From NCBI RefSeq assembly GCF_003131205.1, contig NZ_QFFY01000005.1, forward strand, positions 248,001 through 312,000: a stretch of DNA of 64,000 nt, read 5' to 3'. The notes below the pieces were generated by a model, which did not search any database, was not told the DNA's origin, and saw nothing but the letters and a program-made list of their open reading frames with translations. Positions within the stretch are counted from its first letter, which is position 1, and every line of letters starts with the position of its first letter. A program made the position numbers and the translations under genes. Shown one piece after another: positions 42,901-52,093 of this stretch. The stretch is from Occallatibacter savannae (lineage in GTDB: Bacteria > Acidobacteriota > Terriglobia > Terriglobales > Acidobacteriaceae).

Positions 42901-43506
42901 CTATTCGGCCTGAACTTTTTCTTCCTGGTACTCCTGAATGTGGTCGTAGACCTTCTGCGGGAACTTGAGATTGCGGTAGACGTTGCCGCAGTCGGGGTCG
43001 TCGGGGTTGGGCAGGATGGGGAACTGCTGCTCGGACTGCCAGGCGAGGATGCGTTCGCGGCGCGGAGGATTGTAGTCGCGGCCTTCGACTTGGCGGAGGA
43101 GGGCGGCGGCTTCTTCGGGGTTGGTGCCGGGGTCGCGGGTGAGCCATTGCAGCATGGTTTCTTCCGGGAGGAAGTGGTGGGCAACCATGGCAAAGACGAG
43201 GCGGCCGTAGTGGCCGATGTCCTGCCCGGAGTCGAGTGCATTGAGCAGGTGGTCCATCATGGGCTCGTTGCGGAGGGCCGACAGAGCATCGTTGGCTTCG
43301 TTCTCGTCGAGTGGGGCTGAGGGGGCGTCCGGTTCGAGGGTGCGTTCGGGATGTTGATGGGTTTGCTGCGAGAAGCGGGATTGTTCGAGGGCTTCGAGGC
43401 GTTGTTCGAGCTGGTCGGCGCGGCGCTCGGCGGCTTCGGCGCGCTGTTCGGCGTTGCGGAGGGCTTCGGAAGTTGAGGTTTGTTGGGGAGTGGTGAGGCG
43501 GGACAT
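42901..43506 (-). CDS. Protein with N-terminal coiled coil, unknown
   Basis: The ATG at 43506 follows AAGGAGAG, giving 201 residues. Residues 13-45 form a coiled coil (ALRNAEQRAEAAERRADQLE, then QRLEALEQ). The remainder is acidic and helical (DALSALRNEPMMDHLLNALD, LVFAMVAHHFLPEETMLQWL) and ends in YDHIQEYQEEKVQAE. No family was recognised. A cluster of GGGGCACCC hairpins lies upstream. It is likely cytoplasmic. Confidence 0.65.
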   Translation of the reverse strand: MSRLTTPQQTSTSEALRNAEQRAEAAERRADQLEQRLEALEQSRFSQQTHQHPERTLEPDAPSAPLDENEANDALSALRNEPMMDHLLNALDSGQDIGHYGRLVFAMVAHHFLPEETMLQWLTRDPGTNPEEAAALLRQVEGRDYNPPRRERILAWQSEQQFPILPNPDDPDCGNVYRNLKFPQKVYDHIQEYQEEKVQAE

Positions 43507-43585
43507 TGTTCTCTCCTTCGCTTTTTCTTTGCCTTCTGATGCGGGGGAGAGGGAGGGTGTTGCACAGATGGAAGGTGGTTCCGAG

Positions 43586-43815
43586 CCTTGCGACAAAAAC
43601 AAAGGCGTAGCAAAGGATGGGTACCCGCAGCCGCGTATTGGCAGGGGAGTATTTAGATTCCCAGGTCCGAACATACGGACCTGGGGCACCCGATCCGGCT
43701 TGTCTCCCATGTCTCCAAGCTCCCACCCTTGCGACAAAAACACAGGCGTCGCAAGGATGGGGCACCCGATTGTCTCGTTTCCCACATCTCCAACCCAGGA
43801 GACATGGGGCACCCG
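43586..43815 (+). repeat. Cluster of GGGGCACCC-flanked hairpins, copies C-E
   Basis: The cluster has a degenerate unit (43586-43627), copy C (43659-43692, CCCAGGTCCG / CGGACCTGGG), a lone half-unit (TCCCATGTCTCC, about 43706), copy D (43722-43762, CCCACCCTTGCGAC / GTCGCAAGGATGGG) and copy E (43781-43815, CCCACATCTCC / GGAGACATGGG, mismatched in the middle). All read in the same direction, and C to E end in GGGGCACCCG. Confidence 0.88.
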
Positions 43816-44133
43816 CGCATGACCGGTTGTGATGAAGGAAGAATTTTGTCCAGAAACTAAGAGGCGGGCCGGTCGGTAATGGGAGTGGAAGGATTTCCCA
43901 AAACCGACTGCCCGCTGGACCCTGAACCGGGTCTAGGTGGTATGTTTAGTTTAGGCTTGTTTGGCGGGAAATCAAGCTCTTTTTCGCAACGAATTCCCGG
44001 TTCGTGATCGCAGTCACAAGTGCCTCCCACATAACGCCATGCGGCGTTGACCGTTGGGCTCTGCCCCTGATAAAACAAGGTGTTCTACCTCTCCGGAAAG
44101 ACCCTGTCTGCCTGAGTTAATCGAAAACAAAGC
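43816..44133. other. Leader region of the ATP synthase operon
   Basis: About 320 bp between the hairpin cluster and the first b-subunit gene. It must hold the promoter of the ATP synthase operon. No clear -35/-10 pair, riboswitch or tRNA was recognised. Confidence 0.35.
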
Positions 44134-44592
44134 ATGGAAGATATCGTTCAACAAGTCGTTGCGCTCCTGCTCGGTGCGATCCCCACAATTCTGCTTTTTG
44201 TGGTGCTGGTAGCGGCTTATCAGCTTCTTGTGCAGGGGCCGCTGAATCGGGTGTTAGCGGAGCGCCGCGCGCGGACCTCGGGGGCCGTGGAAGACGCTCA
44301 CAAGGCGATTGCAGATGCGGAGGCCAAGGCAGCCGAGTATGCGGACAAGCTGAGGCTGGCGCGGGCTGAGATCTTCAAGATGCGCGAACAGCGAGCCAAA
44401 CAACGGAGTTCTGAGCGCGAAGCTGCTCTCGATGAGGCGCGGAAAGCTGCCGGGACGAAGGTGGCGCAGGCGCGGACGGAGATCGATGCGGAGACCGACC
44501 GGGCTCGCCAGGCTATTCAGGGATCGGCGGGAGAGTTGGCCAGTCAGGTGGTTCGAGCGTTGCTTCCGCTGGCTGCCGGGAGTTCCCGTTGA
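44134..44592 (+). CDS. atpF: ATP synthase F0 subunit b
   Basis: A 152-residue b subunit. One N-terminal membrane helix (LLGAIPTILLFVVLVAAYQL) is followed by a long charged helix for the peripheral stalk (VLAERRARTSGAVEDAHKAI ... FKMREQRAKQRSSEREAALD). The gene opens the operon and overlaps the second b-type gene by four bases. Genes for subunits a and c (atpB, atpE) are not in the window and must lie elsewhere. Together with the next gene it gives the two different b subunits of a heterodimeric stalk. Confidence 0.9.
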   Translation: MEDIVQQVVALLLGAIPTILLFVVLVAAYQLLVQGPLNRVLAERRARTSGAVEDAHKAIADAEAKAAEYADKLRLARAEIFKMREQRAKQRSSEREAALDEARKAAGTKVAQARTEIDAETDRARQAIQGSAGELASQVVRALLPLAAGSSR

Positions 44593-45350
44593 AACATCGT
44601 TTGACGCGTTTCGGAATTGAAATCAAGACTTACGGAGCATTGCTGCTCTGCCTGCTGACGCTTTTTTCAGCGGCGCAACGGGTGGCAATCGGGCAGCAGC
44701 ATCCCGAGCCTCCGGCACAGCCGTCTATCGAGACTCCGGCGGAAGAGGCGAAGAATCCGCCGCGCACCGCTGCCGCGAAGACTGAAGAAGAAAACAACGA
44801 TCAGTACCGTCACGCGCCGATTGTGGAGTCGCTGGCCAAGCTGATGCACATGGACGTGGAGACGGCGGCGCGGACGTTTGAGATTTTCAACGTCAGCGTG
44901 GTGGTGCTGGGCATCGTGATTCCGCTGATCCGGATCATGCCGCGGCTGATGCGCGGGCGCACGCAGAAGATCCAGGCCGATATGGAATCGGCGCGCAAGA
45001 CGACCGAGGATGCGAACCGGCGTCTGAGCGCGGTGGAGGCGAAGCTGGCCAGTCTCGACAGCGAGATTGCGAAGTTCCGCACTGAAGTCGAACAGCAGAT
45101 TGCGCAGGACGAGCAGCGGGGCAAGGCGGCTCTCGAGGAAGAACGGACGCGGATTGTGGCCTCGGCCGAAGCGGAGATCAGCGTAGCGGCTGCGCAGGCG
45201 AAGCGCTCGCTGCGGACGTTTGCGGCGGACCTGGCGATCGATCAGGCGGCGAAGCAACTGGTGCTGACGCCGGAGACGGATCGCGCGCTCATTGCTCAGT
45301 TTGTGAACGAGGCCGGTCGCGACGGAATGAATGGCGGAGGTAGAGCCTGA
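44589..45350 (+). CDS. Second ATP synthase b-type subunit, with N-terminal extension
   Basis: A 253-residue b-like protein, about 100 residues longer than the first. A TTG start at 44589 overlaps the previous stop. Residues 1-35 resemble a signal peptide or membrane helix (YGALLLCLLTLFSAAQRVAI), followed by a Pro/Glu-rich stretch (HPEPPAQPSIETPAEEA) and then a typical b-subunit region: a membrane helix (FNVSVVVLGIVIPLI) and the stalk helix (QKIQADMESARKTTEDANRR onward). It overlaps atpH by one base (TGATG). The extension is unusual for a b' subunit. Confidence 0.85.
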   Translation: MKHRLTRFGIEIKTYGALLLCLLTLFSAAQRVAIGQQHPEPPAQPSIETPAEEAKNPPRTAAAKTEEENNDQYRHAPIVESLAKLMHMDVETAARTFEIFNVSVVVLGIVIPLIRIMPRLMRGRTQKIQADMESARKTTEDANRRLSAVEAKLASLDSEIAKFRTEVEQQIAQDEQRGKAALEEERTRIVASAEAEISVAAAQAKRSLRTFAADLAIDQAAKQLVLTPETDRALIAQFVNEAGRDGMNGGGRA

Positions 45351-45892
45351 TGGCCGCGGCATTTGCAGCACGATACGCACGGGCGTTCGCCGACGTTGTG
45401 GCTTCGGCGAAGCTGGACGCAGCGGGGCTTGATCGTCAGTTCAATGATTTCCTGGGCACGTGGGACGGCAGCAAGGAACTGCGGGATCTCTTTATCAACC
45501 CGGCGGTCCCGGCGGCGCAGAAGGTTGCGATTCTGGACAAGTTGAACACCAAGCTGGGGCTGCAGCGCGAACTGCGTAACCTGATCGCGGTGCTGATCAA
45601 CAACGACCGCATCGGCGAGGTGCATGAAGTGGCTGCCGCGTGGCGGGCCGAGATGCAGGAGCGGCTGGGAATCCGGCAGGCAGAGATTGTGACAGCAAGG
45701 CAGTTGAACGAGGGCGAGCGCGCTGAACTGGTGGCTGGAGTGGGCAAGCTGGCCGGAGCGCGGATTGAGCCGACGTTCAAGCTGGATCCGGGAATTATCG
45801 GCGGTACGGTGGTGCGGATCGGATCGACGGTGTGGGATGGGTCGGTTCGCGGCAGGCTGGAGAGGCTGAAGGAAGCATTGGTCAGCGGCTAA
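45350..45892 (+). CDS. atpH: ATP synthase F1 subunit delta
   Basis: A 180-residue delta subunit that joins F1 to the stalk. The N-terminal six-helix part starts AFAARYARAFADVVASAK, and the C-terminal motif is ARIEPTFKLDPGIIGGTVVR (the usual 'DxxLIGGxxIRxGDxxxDGSxxxRLExL' ending appears as IGSTVWDGSVRGRLERLKEA). It is cotranscribed with the b genes and is followed by a heptamer array before atpA. Confidence 0.95.
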   Translation: MAAAFAARYARAFADVVASAKLDAAGLDRQFNDFLGTWDGSKELRDLFINPAVPAAQKVAILDKLNTKLGLQRELRNLIAVLINNDRIGEVHEVAAAWRAEMQERLGIRQAEIVTARQLNEGERAELVAGVGKLAGARIEPTFKLDPGIIGGTVVRIGSTVWDGSVRGRLERLKEALVSG

Positions 45893-45899
45893 TGCCGCG

Positions 45900-46046
45900 G
45901 TTGTCAGTCGTCAGTTTTCAGTTGTCAGTACATAACGAACAGATTGAAGCAGTCAGTTTTTGGTGGTCAGTAGAAAGAGATTCTCGGAGCCCGCGGTGCA
46001 GCAGGTGATCGGCAACTGAGAACTGTGAACTGAAGACTGAGAACTG
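45900..46046. repeat. Inverted heptamer array between atpH and atpA
   Basis: GTTGTCA, GTCGTCA, GTTTTCA, GTTGTCA run at 45900-45927 in 7-base register, and close to 46015-46046 TGAGAAC, TGTGAAC, TGAAGAC, TGAGAAC run as the inverse set. The two sets could fold into a long imperfect stem with a loop of about 85 bases. Confidence 0.9.
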
Positions 46047-46061
46047 CAAGGAACTTGCAAA

Positions 46062-47594
<1,533 letters not shown>

Positions 47595-47596
47595 GA

Positions 47597-47687
47597 GTTG
47601 CCAGTTGCCAGTCTCCAGTTGTCAGTTAAGAGCATGGAGATTGGCCAGGAATCGACTGAAGACTGACAACTGGTAACTGAGAACTGA
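47597..47687. repeat. Inverted heptamer array between atpA and atpG
   Basis: GTTGCCA, GTTGCCA, GTCTCCA, GTTGTCA are followed about 30 bases later by TGAAGAC, TGACAAC, TGGTAAC, TGAGAAC. The inverse set ends one base before the atpG ATG, leaving no SD. Confidence 0.9.
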
Positions 47688-47688
47688 T

Positions 47689-48762
47689 ATGGCAAACGTA
47701 CTGGATCTACGGCGGCGCATACGCAGCGTGAAGAACACGCGGCAGATCACCAAGGCCATGAAGATGGTTTCGGCGGCGAGGCTGCGCCGCGCACAGGAGC
47801 GCACGCTGGCGGCGAGGCCCTATGCGGAGATGATCACGAGCGTGCTGGAATCGCTGACGCGGCGCGTGGACATCTTTGACGAGGAAACCGGCAATCTGCG
47901 GCATCCACTGTTTGCCACGCGGCCGGAAAAGCGTGTCTTGATCGTGGTCATCAGCGGAGATCGCGGCTTTGCGGGCGCCTTCAACGCCAACATCACGAAG
48001 ACCGCGTTCCAGTTCATCAAGGGCAATCCCGAGATCGAGATCGATGTCGAGGCGATCGGGCGCAAGGGACGCGATCTGCTGCGGCGCAGATATCCGATTG
48101 CGTCGTATAGCGAACAAACTGACGAGAACGGCACGAAGCGTCAGGTTCGGAACGAGCGCAAGGGTAAGGTGGAGATCACGGGCGATCACCCCGGGATGCT
48201 GATCAAGCTGGAAGCGAATCGCGTGTTCGACCTGGCGCAGAACATCATTTCGCGCTATGTGCACGAGGAGATCGACGCCGCGTATATCGTCTACAACGAA
48301 TTCAAGTCGGTGATCGCGCAGAGGCTGGTGGTGGAGCGGCTGCTTCCGATTCTGGAGATTGGCAAGCCACAGATCACGGGCGCGGAAGAGCCGACCGCCG
48401 AGCAGAAGGAACGCGCTGCGCACGCGGCGCTGAGCGCAGGGATCACGCTCGAAGAGGCGGATACCGAAGAGGCCGACGAGGAAGCGAAGAAGTTTGGCAC
48501 GGCAAACGTGGACTATATCTACGAACAGCCGGCGGAAGAGCTGTTCAACGGATTGCTGCCGCAGTATGTTTCGGCGATGCTGTATCACGCGATGGCGGAG
48601 TCAGTGGCGGCGGAACATGCAGCGCGCATGACGGCGATGGATTCGGCGACGAATAACGCATCGGAGATGATCGACTCGTACACGCTGCAGATGAACCGGG
48701 TGCGGCAGGCGGCGATTACGAAGGAGATTATCGAGATCGTGAGTGGAGCGGCAGCGGTGTAA
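47689..48762 (+). CDS. atpG: ATP synthase F1 subunit gamma, long form
   Basis: A 357-residue gamma subunit; about 290 is usual. The conserved ends are VLDLRRRIRSVKNTRQITKA and MIDSYTLQMNRVRQAAITKE. Two insertions account for the extra length: about residues 141-168 (SEQTDENGTKRQVRNERK) and an acidic one at about 230-270 (TAEQKERAAHAALSAGITLE, ADTEEADEEAKKF). The central shaft helices are intact. No SD is visible before the ATG; the sequence there is the heptamer array. Confidence 0.95.
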   Translation: MANVLDLRRRIRSVKNTRQITKAMKMVSAARLRRAQERTLAARPYAEMITSVLESLTRRVDIFDEETGNLRHPLFATRPEKRVLIVVISGDRGFAGAFNANITKTAFQFIKGNPEIEIDVEAIGRKGRDLLRRRYPIASYSEQTDENGTKRQVRNERKGKVEITGDHPGMLIKLEANRVFDLAQNIISRYVHEEIDAAYIVYNEFKSVIAQRLVVERLLPILEIGKPQITGAEEPTAEQKERAAHAALSAGITLEEADTEEADEEAKKFGTANVDYIYEQPAEELFNGLLPQYVSAMLYHAMAESVAAEHAARMTAMDSATNNASEMIDSYTLQMNRVRQAAITKEIIEIVSGAAAV

Positions 48763-48767
48763 GAGAC

Positions 48768-48849
48768 AGCTATTAGCCATTAGCTTTTAGCCCTTAGCTG
48801 AATTCGAATCAGATCGAAACTAAGAGCTAACAGCTACGAGCTAACGGCT
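48768..48849. repeat. Inverted heptamer array AGCTNTT between atpG and atpD
   Basis: AGCTATT, AGCCATT, AGCTTTT, AGCCCTT, then about 30 bases later AAGAGCT, AACAGCT, ACGAGCT, AACGGCT. This is the AGC-type family, unlike the GTT-type arrays at the other three joints of the operon. Confidence 0.9.
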
Positions 48850-48884
48850 TGGAACGAGATCTAGAGGCTCAAAAAGGCATAACG

Positions 48885-50327
48885 ATGGCAGAAAACATTG
48901 GCAAGGTGATTCAGATTTCCGGTCCCGCGGTGGACGTGCAGTTTGAAGAGGCGACGATGCCGCCGATCTTCCAGGCGCTGCGCGTGACGAGCGAGGGCTT
49001 CAACGTGCCGACGCCCATTAACGTGATTCTCGAGGTGCAGCAGCACCTGGGCGAGGGGCGCGTGCGTACGGTCGCTATGGAAGCGACTGACGGCATGGTG
49101 CGCGGCATGAAGGCGATCGACCAGGGCGGTCCGATCCGCGTTCCGGTGGGCAAGGAGACGCTGGGCCGCGTGATCAACGTGATCGGCGAGCCGGTGGACG
49201 AACTCGGCCCTATTGGCGAGAAGCAGCGCGATCCCATCCATCGTCCGGCTCCGCTGTTCGATGAGCAGTCGACCCATGAGGAGATGTTCGAGACGGGGAT
49301 CAAGGTTATCGACCTGATCCAGCCGTTCTTGAAAGGCGGCAAGATCGGCCTGTTTGGCGGCGCCGGCGTGGGCAAGACCGTCGTCATCATGGAGCTGATC
49401 AATAACGTTGCGAAGAACCACGGCGGCTATTCGGTGTTTGCGGGCGTGGGCGAGCGTACGCGCGAAGGCAATGACCTGTGGACGGAGATGACCGAGTCGG
49501 GCGTGATCAAGCCCGGCAAATGGCAGGACTCGAAGTGCGCGCTGGTGTACGGCCAGATGACCGAGCCGCCCGGAGCGCGTCTGCGCGTGGCGCTGACTGG
49601 GCTGACGGTCGCTGAGTATTTCCGCGACCGCGAAGGGGCGGACACGCTGCTCTTTGTGGATAACATTTTCCGGTTCACGCAGGCGGGTTCTGAGGTATCG
49701 ACGCTGCTGGGCCGTATGCCTTCGGCTGTGGGATATCAGCCGAACCTCGCGACGGAGATGGGCGAGCTGCAGGAGCGCATCACGTCGACGACCAAGGGCT
49801 CGGTGACGTCGGTGCAGGCTGTGTACGTGCCGGCCGATGACTTGACCGATCCGGCGCCGGCGACGACGTTTGCTCACCTGGACGCGACGACGGTGTTGAG
49901 CCGTCCGCTATCGGAGCTGGGCATCTATCCGGCCGTCGATCCGCTGGCTTCGACGTCGCGCATTCTGTCGGCGCGCGTGGTTGGCGACGAACACTATGCT
50001 GTGGCGCAGGGAGTGAAGAGGATTCTGCAGCGGTACAAGGATCTGCAAGACATCATCGCGATTCTCGGTATCGACGAGCTCTCGGAAGAGGACAAGCTCA
50101 CGGTGGCACGTGCGCGCAAGGTGCAGAAGTTCCTGTCGCAGCCGTTCCATGTGGCCGAGACGTTTACCGGCATTCCTGGCAAGTACGTGAAGATTGCAGA
50201 CACGGTGCGGAGTTTCAAGGAGATCATCGAGGGCAAGCACGATGATGTCCCCGAGCAGGCCTTCTACATGAAGGGTGGCATCGAGGAAGTGCTGGAAACC
50301 GCCGAGAAGCTGAAGCAGACGGCGTAA
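48885..50327 (+). CDS. atpD: ATP synthase F1 subunit beta
   Basis: From the ATG at 48885 (MAENIGKVIQISGPAVDVQF) the product is 480 residues; the TTG at 48849 lies in the repeat and is unlikely. Catalytic P-loop GGAGVGKTVVIMELI, FAGVGERTREGNDL and the ATP-binding AGSEVSTLLGRMPSAVGYQP region are complete. It is the catalytic subunit of F1. Confidence 0.98.
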   Translation: MAENIGKVIQISGPAVDVQFEEATMPPIFQALRVTSEGFNVPTPINVILEVQQHLGEGRVRTVAMEATDGMVRGMKAIDQGGPIRVPVGKETLGRVINVIGEPVDELGPIGEKQRDPIHRPAPLFDEQSTHEEMFETGIKVIDLIQPFLKGGKIGLFGGAGVGKTVVIMELINNVAKNHGGYSVFAGVGERTREGNDLWTEMTESGVIKPGKWQDSKCALVYGQMTEPPGARLRVALTGLTVAEYFRDREGADTLLFVDNIFRFTQAGSEVSTLLGRMPSAVGYQPNLATEMGELQERITSTTKGSVTSVQAVYVPADDLTDPAPATTFAHLDATTVLSRPLSELGIYPAVDPLASTSRILSARVVGDEHYAVAQGVKRILQRYKDLQDIIAILGIDELSEEDKLTVARARKVQKFLSQPFHVAETFTGIPGKYVKIADTVRSFKEIIEGKHDDVPEQAFYMKGGIEEVLETAEKLKQTA

Positions 50328-50334
50328 AGAACGA

Positions 50335-50408
50335 GTTGCCAGTCAACAGTTTCCAGTCGCCAGTCACTTCGACAACTGGAGACTGACAACTGGCAACTGA
50401 GAACTGAC
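50335..50408. repeat. Inverted heptamer array between atpD and atpC
   Basis: GTTGCCA, GTCAACA, GTTTCCA, GTCGCCA, then after a very short spacer TGGAGAC, TGACAAC, TGGCAAC, TGAGAAC, TGA. The inverse half ends about two bases before the atpC ATG, again taking the SD position. Confidence 0.9.
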
Positions 50409-50410
50409 TT

Positions 50411-50833
50411 ATGGCTGACGAGACGAATTCGCTGCGGGTACGGCTGGTGTCGCCGGAACGCGTTTTGTTTGACACCACGGCGGATGCGGTTGAGCTCCCG
50501 GCGAAGAATGGCTACATGGAGGTGCTTTTCGGGCACGCTCCGCTGATGGCCGAACTGGGCGCGGGAGATGTGCGGCTGCATGGCGGGCGCGACGGCGGCG
50601 ATCAGGTGTACAACGTGAGCTGGGGATTCGTTGAGGTTCTGCCGGATCGCGTGACGATCCTGGCGAATGATGCGCTGAAGCCCGGGGAGATCGATGTACA
50701 GCGGGCGCAGCAGCAGCTCGATCGCGGCCAGAAGGAATGGCAGGAGGCCGGCGACAGCGAAGAGAAGTACACCGAGGCTCTCCATCGGATCGCTGAGGCA
50801 GAGGCCAAGCTGGCCACGGCACACGAGAAATAG
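50411..50833 (+). CDS. atpC: ATP synthase F1 subunit epsilon
   Basis: A 140-residue epsilon subunit. The N-terminal beta-sandwich (LRVRLVSPERVLFDTTADAV, YMEVLFGHAPLMAELGAGDV) and the C-terminal helical hairpin (QQQLDRGQKEWQEAGDSEEK) are present. Epsilon links the rotor and can inhibit ATP hydrolysis. It is the last gene of the operon, before a GC-rich hairpin. Confidence 0.95.
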   Translation: MADETNSLRVRLVSPERVLFDTTADAVELPAKNGYMEVLFGHAPLMAELGAGDVRLHGGRDGGDQVYNVSWGFVEVLPDRVTILANDALKPGEIDVQRAQQQLDRGQKEWQEAGDSEEKYTEALHRIAEAEAKLATAHEK

Positions 50834-50864
50834 GGTTCCGCACCCGCAGAAGCGGAAAGAAAGA

Positions 50865-50895
50865 CGAAGGCCCTGCTCAACGAGCGGGGCCTTCG
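50865..50895 (+). terminator. Terminator-like hairpin after atpC
   Basis: CGAAGGCCC...GGGCCTTCG, with GCT / AGC continuing the stem across single bulges. The T-rich run is weak (GTTTGG). The hairpin is almost symmetrical and lies between convergent genes, so it may serve both strands. Confidence 0.7.
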
Positions 50896-50904
50896 TGCGT
50901 TTGG

Positions 50905-51950
50905 CTACTGCGGCTGAGGCGAGGTGGGTACCTCTGCGGTCTGGTCTTCGAGGATGCGTGATGTTACGTGGGTCTTTTCGAAGTCGCGGTTCTCGGCGTT
51001 GAGGAAGAGCTGGCGGTGAAAGAAGTAGAGGACGTGGATCTTGAATTCGGTGGAGAAGGTGACGGGGAACCAGACGCCGTCGGCTTGAGGAGCGTAGGTG
51101 ACGGTGAAGCCTAGGCCAGGGACATTGGTGCCGAGCAGCGTGCGAACGGCGAAGGGGATTTTGCGCGCCATTCCGGTGGTGATGAGCACGGGCTGGTAGG
51201 CGGCCGTGTCGATGTAGGCGTCGCCGCTCCAGCCGAAATCGTCCTTGTTTTTGGGGCGGAAGGTGATGTGGAAGACGTCGTGATTGTTGAGCCGCTCGCG
51301 GCCGATTATGCGAAACGTGTAGTTGGCCTGGTCTTTTGAGGTGAGCGGGAAGAGATGGGCGTTGATGCCGTCCTTCGATTTGTCGTGGATGAGGTTCCAG
51401 CGGATGTTCTCGACGAGGTCGCGGTCGATGGTTTCGTCGCTGTCGGGGTCGAAAACTGGATCCTTATCCTTGTCTTTGTCTTTTTTCTTTTCTTTCTTGT
51501 CCGCGGATTTCTGATCTTTGCTGTTGTCAGGATCTGAGTCCGGGCTTGAAGCCTGAGCTTCTTTCGTCTGCTTCTGCTGTTCCTCTGCGGCCTTTCGTTT
51601 TCTTCATCGCGCAGCAGCAGTTTGTCGTAGGTGACGTACTTGTTGTTTTTCAGCATGCGGCCGTCGACCTTGAGCAACTGCTCGTGCGTGTCGCCCGTGG
51701 AGGGGGTGAAGCGGTAGTCGGTGATCTCTTCGCAGAGGATGGTTTTGCCTTTGCGCGAGGACATGCGCGCGTGCTGCACGTAGACGTAGCGCGTGCGCTC
51801 GGCTTCAGAGGCGTCCTGGTTGGCGGCGACGCGGGCCATTACAGATTCCGGCGAGGGGAGCGGATCGGTGGCAGCGGACTTGTTCTGAGCGGCAGCCAGG
51901 CATGCAGAGAGCAGAGCGGCTGACGTCAGCCTGCAAGGAAGGCGGTGCAT
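50905..51950 (-). pseudogene. Exported protein broken by a one-base frameshift
   Basis: Two frames on the minus strand join into one coherent protein of about 348 residues. The N-terminal part starts at 51950 (MHRLPCRLTSAALLSACLAA, a signal peptide) and runs to KLLLRDEENE. At about 51593-51600, in CGAAAGG, the frame is lost; a missing A in the A-run restores KAAEEQQKQTKEAQASSPDS and continues through KDKDKDKDP to the C-terminus ILEDQTAEVPTSPQPQ (stop at 50905). The domain looks like an exported outer-membrane sorting-type protein but was not firmly assigned. The frameshift may be a real mutation, a programmed slip on the A-run, or a sequencing error. Confidence 0.75.
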
Positions 51951-52093
51951 CTTGAAATCACCCCCGGATGTTCTTTTGATTATGAACGGCTGAGCGCGGA
52001 ATAAGGGCTGTCTCTCGAGGGCTGTGACACAGGAATACCGGAAGAGTTGCTGGGGCCGCATATGATTGTGACGAACTGTATGGAGAACGAAGC

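Noticed and set aside
42662..43765. A 367-codon minus-strand frame and a similar plus-strand frame across the 43-kb hairpin cluster
   Set aside because: Arg/Pro-rich low-complexity translations of GC-rich and repeat DNA; the real gene (42901-43506) is in another frame with a good SD and coiled coil.
45900..46046. Heptamer arrays considered as CRISPR
   Set aside because: Units are 7 bases in direct contact with no spacers, then inverted; no cas genes are near. The Cas4-like nuclease at 10576 belongs to the recombination operon.
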